A stretch of DNA of 16,507 nucleotides from Dethiobacter sp. Its GTDB lineage: Bacteria > Bacillota_D > Dethiobacteria > Dethiobacterales > Dethiobacteraceae. Each line of letters starts with the position of its first letter. Positions within the stretch are counted from its first letter, which is position 1. The translations under genes and the position numbers were made by a program. This document shows, one piece after another, positions 15,786 through 16,507 of the stretch. Where the stretch lies: positions 1 to 16,507 of the forward strand of contig JAGXSQ010000074.1 in the NCBI GenBank assembly GCA_018333395.1, written 5' to 3'. The notes beneath the pieces were generated by a model. That model saw only the letters and a program-made list of their open reading frames with translations, had not been told where the DNA came from and did not search any database.

Positions 15786-15800
15786 TGTAAATATTTTACA
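15786..15800. promoter_or_regulatory. Palindromic operator-like site TGTAAA-TAT-TTTACA
   Basis: Perfect 6-bp inverted repeat with a 3-bp centre, ending 3 bases before the -35 box of the tRNA promoter. It could bind a dimeric regulator or act as an AT-rich upstream element. I cannot match it to a known regulator: it is 2 bp shorter than the TnrA/GlnR spacing, and it is not an Fnr, Rex or LexA box. It may equally serve the divergent TPR gene. Confidence 0.4.
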
Positions 15801-15803
15801 TTG

Positions 15804-15832
15804 TTGACTTGCTCGTGAAAATATGCTAAGCT
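15804..15832 (+). promoter_or_regulatory. Sigma-A-type promoter of the tRNA array
   Basis: TTGACT (15804-15809), a 17-base spacer and TAAGCT (15827-15832), followed by an AT-rich TATATT stretch. It lies 22 bases before the first tRNA, the expected place for a stable-RNA promoter. Confidence 0.7.
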
Positions 15833-15854
15833 ATATATTGTCCTTCAACCCCCC

Positions 15855-15929
15855 GCCGGCGTAGCTCAACGGCAGAGCAGCTGATTTGTAATCAGCAGGT
15901 TGCGGGTTCGAGTCCCTTCGCCGGCTCCA
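15855..15929 (+). tRNA. tRNA-Thr (TGT)
   Basis: Acceptor GCCGGCG pairs with CGCCGGC. Anticodon stem GCTGA/TCAGC with loop TTTGTAA gives anticodon TGT, reading ACA. The GGTTCGAGTCC T-arm is present and CCA is encoded. First of five tRNAs. Confidence 0.96.
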
Positions 15930-15950
15930 TCCTAGTTCACCCGCAGATGT

Positions 15951-16035
15951 GGAGAGGTACCCAAGTGGCTAAAGGGGGCAGACTGTAAATCTGTTGGCTC
16001 AGCCTTCACTGGTTCAAATCCAGTCCTCTCCACCA
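15951..16035 (+). tRNA. tRNA-Tyr (GTA)
   Basis: 85 bases with a long variable arm, as in bacterial tRNA-Tyr. Acceptor GGAGAGG pairs with CCTCTCC. Anticodon loop CTGTAAA gives GTA. CCA is encoded. It lies 21 bases after tRNA-Thr. Confidence 0.96.
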
Positions 16036-16041
16036 TAATAC

Positions 16042-16117
16042 TGGGGCGTCGCCAAGCCGGTAAGGCACGAGACTTTGGATCTCGCATGCGTTGGTTCGAG
16101 TCCAGCCGCCCCAGCCA
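16042..16117 (+). tRNA. tRNA-Gln (TTG)
   Basis: Acceptor TGGGGCG pairs with CGCCCCA. Anticodon stem CGAGA/TCTCG with loop CTTTGGA gives TTG. CCA is encoded. It begins 6 bases after tRNA-Tyr. Confidence 0.95.
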
Positions 16118-16128
16118 AAAAAATGAAC

Positions 16129-16142
16129 GGCGGCTTGCCGCC
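16129..16142 (+). terminator. Hairpin inside the tRNA array, possible partial terminator or processing signal
   Basis: GGCGGC-TT-GCCGCC followed by CTTTTC, in the 40-base gap between tRNA-Gln and tRNA-Lys. ATGAA before and TTCAT after it could extend the stem past a bulge. The T-run is short, so read-through is likely. I see no separate promoter for the last two tRNAs. Confidence 0.5.
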
Positions 16143-16157
16143 CTTTTCATAAAATTT

Positions 16158-16233
16158 GAGCCATTAGCTCAGTTGGCAGAGCACCTGACTTTTAATCAGG
16201 GTGTCGGTGGTTCGAGCCCACCATGGCTCACCA
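16158..16233 (+). tRNA. tRNA-Lys (TTT)
   Basis: Acceptor GAGCCAT pairs with ATGGCTC. Anticodon stem CCTGA/TCAGG with loop CTTTTAA gives TTT. CCA is encoded. Confidence 0.96.
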
Positions 16234-16244
16234 TCTATCCTCAA

Positions 16245-16331
16245 GCGAGAGTGGTGGAACGGCAGACACGCTAGACTCAGGATCTAGTGGGCATTACGCC
16301 TGTGGGGGTTCAAATCCCCCCTCTCGCACCA
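16245..16331 (+). tRNA. tRNA-Leu (CAG)
   Basis: 87 bases with a long variable arm, a class II tRNA. Acceptor GCGAGAG pairs with CTCTCGC. Anticodon stem CTAGA/TCTAG with loop CTCAGGA gives CAG, reading CUG. CCA is encoded. Last tRNA of the array; the following 60 bases hold no gene. Confidence 0.96.
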
Positions 16332-16395
16332 ATAAAATCAAGGGTTCCAGAGTTTTTGCAAATCTTAGGAACAAGCATAAAACAGTTTTGAAGCC

Positions 16396-16424
16396 AAAAA
16401 AAAAGCAGGGATTGCGCCCCTGCT
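16396..16424 (-). terminator. Rho-independent terminator for a minus-strand transcript from beyond the right edge
   Basis: Read on the minus strand, AGCAGGG (16424-16418) pairs with CCCTGCT (16410-16404) and is followed by a run of eight T (16403-16396). On the plus strand no T-run follows. It therefore ends a transcript entering from the right, 20 bases after the stop of the partial frame at the edge. Confidence 0.8.
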
Positions 16425-16444
16425 GACGGTACAACTTAATCCTT

Positions 16445-16507
16445 TTATTCTTCGCCCTGCGACTTCGCAGGGTTTTTTCTTTTTGCCAGTAGTCCGTTCA
16501 AACTCTC
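16445..16507 (-). CDS. C-terminal end of an unidentified protein (start outside window)
   Basis: The minus-strand frame is open from the edge to TAA at 16447-16445 and gives the tail ESLNGLLAKRKNPAKSQGEE. The charged composition suits a protein C-terminus, and a minus-strand terminator follows 20 bases later, which is the main support. Too short to assign a family. Confidence 0.5.
   Translation of the reverse strand, partial: ESLNGLLAKRKNPAKSQGEE
16455..16478 (+). terminator. Rho-independent terminator of the tRNA array
   Basis: CCCTGC (16455-16460) pairs with GCAGGG (16467-16472), followed by six T, a C and five more T. It lies 123 bases after tRNA-Leu and probably falls inside the coding end of the convergent minus-strand gene. 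Confidence 0.85.

Noticed and set aside
16332..16395. Attachment site at the tRNA-Leu 3' end
   Set aside because: No integrase gene and no second copy of the tRNA end is visible in the window.

Overview
The window looks like part of the chromosome of an anaerobic, endospore-forming Firmicute, probably of the Desulfotomaculum/Pelotomaculum/Moorella type. The clues are a YhcN/YlaJ-type sporulation lipoprotein, strong AAGGAGG-type ribosome binding sites, a large soluble NADH/ferredoxin-type oxidoreductase, and a SAM by-product salvage operon of the Thermotoga/archaeal kind. No mobile element, phage gene or CRISPR array was seen. The organism assignment is inference from gene content.

Left block, all minus strand (transcribed from 8.66 kb down to 1): a possible start-less small ORF, a GAF-domain NarX/DegS-like histidine kinase, a NarL-type response regulator, a gap with a candidate promoter, a protein with a degenerate receiver fused to an intact receiver and no DNA-binding domain, then three overlapping genes of one flavin/Fe-S complex. 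These three are a NuoG/formate-dehydrogenase-like large subunit, a NuoE-like [2Fe-2S] subunit, and a NuoF subunit fused to a GltD/NfnB-like FAD module that runs off the left edge. The large subunit looks like a formate dehydrogenase, but every catalytic residue that can be checked is replaced (Tyr for Sec/Cys, Asn for His, Gln for Arg). It is therefore more likely an electron-transfer hub than a formate dehydrogenase. The two-component genes next to it probably control it.

Middle: a hairpin-rich stretch without an obvious gene, then the only plus-strand protein gene, the YhcN-like lipoprotein. A fully symmetrical, bidirectional terminator separates it from the convergent minus-strand operon.

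Right block, minus strand: a TPR protein followed by ahcY, mtnP, mtnA, a class II aldolase and mtaD, with overlapping or nearly abutting genes. Together they form a SAM by-product disposal pathway. Residues in MtnP (Asn208 and Ala210 where adenine-specific enzymes carry Asp) and AhcY (Lys54 where canonical enzymes carry Glu), plus the MtaD deaminase, suggest that adenine nucleosides are deaminated first. The inosine forms would then be cleaved to hypoxanthine, homocysteine and methylthioribose-1-phosphate. MtnA and the aldolase would cut the sugar to dihydroxyacetone phosphate and an aldehyde, in place of the classical MtnBCD route.

Right edge, plus strand: a promoter with an adjoining palindrome drives a five-gene tRNA array (Thr-TGT, Tyr-GTA, Gln-TTG, Lys-TTT, Leu-CAG), all with encoded CCA. 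It contains an internal hairpin and ends in a terminator. The last 63 bases probably hold the C-terminus of a minus-strand gene with its own terminator.
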